From the NCBI GenBank assembly GCA_030653175.1, contig JAURZV010000082.1, positions 42,571-106,570 on the forward strand: DNA of 64,000 nucleotides. Direction: 5' to 3'. Origin of the DNA: Methylobacter sp. GTDB taxonomy: Bacteria > Pseudomonadota > Gammaproteobacteria > Methylococcales > Methylomonadaceae. The position numbers and the translations under genes are program-made. Below are positions 60,548 to 64,000 of this stretch, piece after piece. The first letter of the stretch is position 1. Each line of letters starts with the position of its first letter. The notes beneath the pieces are model-generated. The model ran no database searches, was not told the DNA's origin, and saw only the letters and a program-made list of their open reading frames with translations.

Positions 60548-61002
60548 ACAATAAAATCATTCTTTTGGTGGAAGACAACTCTGATGATGAGCTACTTACC
60601 ATTCATGCGCTCGAGAAAAATAATATCAACAACACTATCGTCGTGGCGCGCAACGGTGCCGAGGCGTTGGATTACCTGTTCGGCGCGGGCGCTTATGCCG
60701 GGCGCGAGGCCCACGATTTGCCGGTGGTGGTGCTGCTGGATCTGAAGTTGCCGAAGATCGACGGTCTGGAAGTGCTGCGTCGCATCCGCGCCAATGAAGT
60801 AACCCGATTGCTGCCGGTCGTCCTGCTGACCTCATCCAATGAAGAGGAGGATCGGCTCAAAGGTTATATGCTGGGAGCCAACAGTTATGTCCGCAAGCCG
60901 GTCGACTTCGACGAATTCGTTCGGGCAGCCGGTCAGCTCGGGCTATACTGGATACTGCTCAATGAACCGCCGCCCCATTGTCCGAATTCTAAAAAAAGGT
61001 GA
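60544..61002 (+). CDS. CheY-like response regulator (Rcp1 type)
   Basis: [50 protein letters not shown] overlap with kinase. Confidence 0.95.
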   Translation: MNNKIILLVEDNSDDELLTIHALEKNNINNTIVVARNGAEALDYLFGAGAYAGREAHDLPVVVLLDLKLPKIDGLEVLRRIRANEVTRLLPVVLLTSSNEEEDRLKGYMLGANSYVRKPVDFDEFVRAAGQLGLYWILLNEPPPHCPNSKKR

Positions 61003-61006
61003 TGTT

Positions 61007-63460
61007 ATGCCAAAGCGGATAAAAACAACACAGCCATTGCGTACACTGATTGTTGAAGACTCCGAAGATGATACGTTACTGTTAGTGGATCAATTGGAGA
61101 TAGAAGGAGGGCGGCCTGTCGATTGGCAACGGGTTGATACGGAACAGGCCTTAACCGAAGCACTGCAACAGCATTGGGACATTGTGCTGTCCGATTATAC
61201 GATGCCGCATTTAAGCGGTATGCGGGCTCTTGAAGTGGTCAGGCAATACGACCCCGATCTTCCTTTCATCTTTGTGTCGGGTACGATTGGCGAAAATACG
61301 GCCGTGAAAGCGATGAAGTCCGGCGCCCAGGACTATGTCATGAAAGGTAATCTGTCGCGCCTGATGCCGGCTGTGGCGCGCGAACTTGAGGAAGCGCAGC
61401 AGCGCCGGGAACGTCGTCAGGCCGAACAAAGGCTGAGAATACTGTCCTTAGTCGTAGAGCAGGCAGCCGACAGCGTCATTATTACCGATCCCAGCGGCCT
61501 TATTGAGTATGTCAATCCGGCTTTCGAGCGAATGACCGGCTATGGACGGGCCGAGGCCGTAGGTGATAAACCTTCATTGGTGAAGTCCGGTCGGCATGAT
61601 CAGGCTTTTTATCAGGCTATCTGGGAAACGGTGACCAAGGGCGAAATATTCAGGGGGACCTTGATCAATCGCAGAAAGAATGGCGAGTTGTTTTATGAGG
61701 ATAAAGTTATTACACCCTTGAAGGACGAGCAGGGGCATGTGACCCATCTGGTCTCTACGGGTCGGGATATCACAGAACGCGTAAAGGCCGAAAAAGCGCG
61801 CGCTCAGCTGGTCGCTATTCTTGAAGCCACGACTGACCTGGTCGCGATCCTTGATCCCGGCGGTTGCCTGAATTATCTCAATAATGCCGGCTATCGCTTG
61901 CTCGGACTCGACCCCAAAATAGATATCGGCAAATTTTGCCTGACAGAGCTGTTTCCCGAACGCATAAAACAGCAATTGCAGAGCGAAGCGTTGCCTATGG
62001 CCTACCGTACAGGCAGTTGGTCCGGAGAAACTGCTTTGCGGCGTGCGGACGAAATAGAAGTCCCGGTGTCGCAAGTCCTGCTGGTGCATCGCGATGCAGC
62101 CGGCGAGGTCGAATACCTGTCCACGATTGCTCGCGATATTTCCGAACGCAAACGTTTTGAAGCCGAATTGCAGCATCAGGCTACCCACGATACTCTGACC
62201 GGCCTGCCGAACCGGATTCTGCTGATGGACCGGTTGAGTGCAGAAGTGGAGCGCGCCCGGCACGCCAATAATTCCGTTGCCGTATTGTTTCTGGACATGG
62301 ATAACTTTAAACGGATCAATGACAGCATGGGGCATACGGTCGGCGATAGCTTACTCCAACAGATTGCCGACAGGCTGCAGGCCGCTTTGCGCCCTAACGA
62401 TACGGTTGCACGCCACGGCGGTGACGAGTTTGCGGTAATAGCAGGCGATCTGCCGCGCTCGGAAAACGTATTAGCCGTGTTGCGTAAGATTTATGCGGCT
62501 TTCGAGCGCCCGATGTCGCTAGGTTCGCAGGAAGCCTACATCACCTTCTGTACCGGTATCGCACTTTACCCGCACGATGGCGCCAGCGTCGAAGACTTAT
62601 TGCGCAATGCCGGCACGGCCATGTACCGGGCCAACATGGCCGGCCATAATCAGTACCGTTTTTATGCGCCGGATATGAATGTGCGCAGCCATGAACTGCT
62701 GACGCTGGAAACCGACCTGCGCCTGGCTTTTAAACGTAATGAGTTTATTGTCTATTACCAACCTAAGGCGGAGCTTAGCACCGGCCGCATCATCGCGATG
62801 GAAGGGCTGATCCGCTGGCAGCATCCGCAACGCGGTCTTGTATCGCCGGCCGGCTTTGTATCAATGCTGGAGGAGTCCGGGTTGATCATACCGGTGGGGG
62901 AATGGATATTGAGTCAGGCCTGTGCCGAATTTAAGGAAATGGGACTTCAAGGGATGCGTATTTCCGTTAATGTATCGGGCTCCCAGTTCAACGATCCCGA
63001 GCTGTTACGCAAAGTAAGTCGTATCATGCAGCAGGAAAACATGCCCCCGAATGTGCTGGAGCTGGAAGTGACAGAGAATATCGTCATGCAGGATCCGACA
63101 GCCGCAGCCGATACCTTAAAGAAACTACGGGCTCTGGGCGTTCGCATCGCCATCGACGACTTTGGCACAGGCTATTCATCGCTGTCTTATCTCAAGCGTT
63201 TCCCGTTAGACGCGCTTAAGATCGATCAGAGCTTTGTGCGCGACATGACCAGCGATACTAATGACGCGGCCATTGTCGAGGCCAGTATTACGCTCGGTAA
63301 AAAACTCGGACTCGAAGTCGTCGCTGAAGGCGTGGAAACTAAAGAACAATTCGAATTCCTGCGCACCCATGGCTGTGATCTGGCTCAGGGCTACTATGTC
63401 AGCCGTCCTTTGTGCAAGACCGAATTGATCGATCTGTTACGGGAAGAACGGCGCTGGTGA
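61007..63460 (+). CDS. REC-PAS-PAS-GGDEF-EAL cyclic-di-GMP protein
   Basis: LIVEDSEDDTLLLVDQL; VARHGGDEFAVIAGDL with RPND I-site; EGLIRWQHP; IDDFGTGYSSLSYLKRFPLDALKIDQSFV. Confidence 0.95.
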   Translation: MPKRIKTTQPLRTLIVEDSEDDTLLLVDQLEIEGGRPVDWQRVDTEQALTEALQQHWDIVLSDYTMPHLSGMRALEVVRQYDPDLPFIFVSGTIGENTAVKAMKSGAQDYVMKGNLSRLMPAVARELEEAQQRRERRQAEQRLRILSLVVEQAADSVIITDPSGLIEYVNPAFERMTGYGRAEAVGDKPSLVKSGRHDQAFYQAIWETVTKGEIFRGTLINRRKNGELFYEDKVITPLKDEQGHVTHLVSTGRDITERVKAEKARAQLVAILEATTDLVAILDPGGCLNYLNNAGYRLLGLDPKIDIGKFCLTELFPERIKQQLQSEALPMAYRTGSWSGETALRRADEIEVPVSQVLLVHRDAAGEVEYLSTIARDISERKRFEAELQHQATHDTLTGLPNRILLMDRLSAEVERARHANNSVAVLFLDMDNFKRINDSMGHTVGDSLLQQIADRLQAALRPNDTVARHGGDEFAVIAGDLPRSENVLAVLRKIYAAFERPMSLGSQEAYITFCTGIALYPHDGASVEDLLRNAGTAMYRANMAGHNQYRFYAPDMNVRSHELLTLETDLRLAFKRNEFIVYYQPKAELSTGRIIAMEGLIRWQHPQRGLVSPAGFVSMLEESGLIIPVGEWILSQACAEFKEMGLQGMRISVNVSGSQFNDPELLRKVSRIMQQENMPPNVLELEVTENIVMQDPTAAADTLKKLRALGVRIAIDDFGTGYSSLSYLKRFPLDALKIDQSFVRDMTSDTNDAAIVEASITLGKKLGLEVVAEGVETKEQFEFLRTHGCDLAQGYYVSRPLCKTELIDLLREERRW

Positions 63461-63751
63461 ATAGCACATAGAATCAAGACATGTATCACGGGCAGTCTCA
63501 CGGTCGAGTAAGAATTCGACGCTCTCATTAGTCTGGATGAAATTATTTTTTCGCTGGTTCCCAAGCTGGAGCTCTCATCTTTATACGCAAGTCTGTTCAA
63601 GAGAGTCATTTTGACATGGACGCTGGAATGACGAACTCGGATGCAGGCCGGAAACGCCTGTCCTGCGCTTAATATTGCGTTGACCAAGGAGTTGGAGCAT
63701 TTGGTTGATGATCATTTGTAAGAGGGTAAAGTAGCATATATCTAACCCCTC

Positions 63752-63800
63752 GTTCCCACGCACCGCGTGGGAACGCATTATCGGCGCGCTGCGCCGCATA
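63752..63800. repeat. REP-like repeat, second copy
   Basis: cctcgttcccacgcaccgcgtgggaacgcattatcggcgcgctgcgccgc; cf. 47187-47234. Confidence 0.8.
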
Positions 63801-63856
63801 GCTGTAATTGTGTGCTGGCAGGCGCAACACGCCCCAACTGCATTTCCACGTAGCAC

Positions 63857-63993
63857 GTCACTGCCATTAAGCTAAGCCGAAAATAGTTATGGTTGAATGC
63901 CGTGGGCGCGAATTTATTCGCGCTTTTTAATACCTGTCGCGCGAATAAATTCGCGCCCACAATAGTTTAAATCCTTAACTTAATGGCAGTGAC
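63857..63993. mobile_element. MITE-like element with 20-bp TIRs and flanking 7-bp direct repeats
   Basis: TIR gtcactgccattaag(c/t)taag; direct repeats gtagcac at 63850-63856 and 63994-64000; inner 22-bp perfect IR gtgggcgcgaatttattcgcgc (63902-63923)/(63939-63960). Confidence 0.7.
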
Positions 63994-64000
63994 GTAGCAC

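Noticed and set aside
61574-62335. 253-aa ORF antisense to the GGDEF/EAL gene
   Set aside because: Opposite a strongly supported multidomain coding sequence.

Overview
The window is a 64 kb gammaproteobacterial chromosome segment. Gene content and repeat style suggest a methanotroph-like (Methylococcales) organism, but that is an impression and was not tested. The most interesting region is about 1.6-18.7 kb. An operon-like block (MoeZ/ThiF-rhodanese, JAMM protease, MoaD/ThiS-like carrier ending in -GG, double CaiB/BaiF protein, acyl-AMP ligase, acyl-CoA dehydrogenase-like protein, MFS exporter) is followed by a TonB-dependent receptor divergent from an AraC-family regulator. This matches the logic of thiocarboxylate siderophore loci (pyridine-dithiocarboxylate pdt, thioquinolobactin qbs). 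No dedicated scaffold-building enzymes are visible, and a porin + GH88-like pair is embedded in it. A GTGATATG motif recurs in both promoter regions, suggesting a shared regulon. The rest is mainly housekeeping: epmB-efp-epmA, bamA-skp-fabZ-lpxA-rnhB, srkA, an LpoB/COG3014 lipoprotein cluster, grxD, rnt, mlaA, pyrC, aspS, nadA, thiE/thiD, cydDC, and a dCache-PAS kinase with REC and GGDEF/EAL proteins. Accessory regions include two decayed toxin-antitoxin patches (31.3-33.2 kb), a type I R-M remnant with an IS630-type insertion plus vapBC and a broken rhuM (41.7-44.7 kb), and a sigma54-regulated DUF938/SDR/DUF1326/DUF2182 operon with a perfect -24/-12 promoter. There are also many REP/MITE-like inverted repeats. 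I saw no CRISPR arrays, rRNA or tRNA genes.
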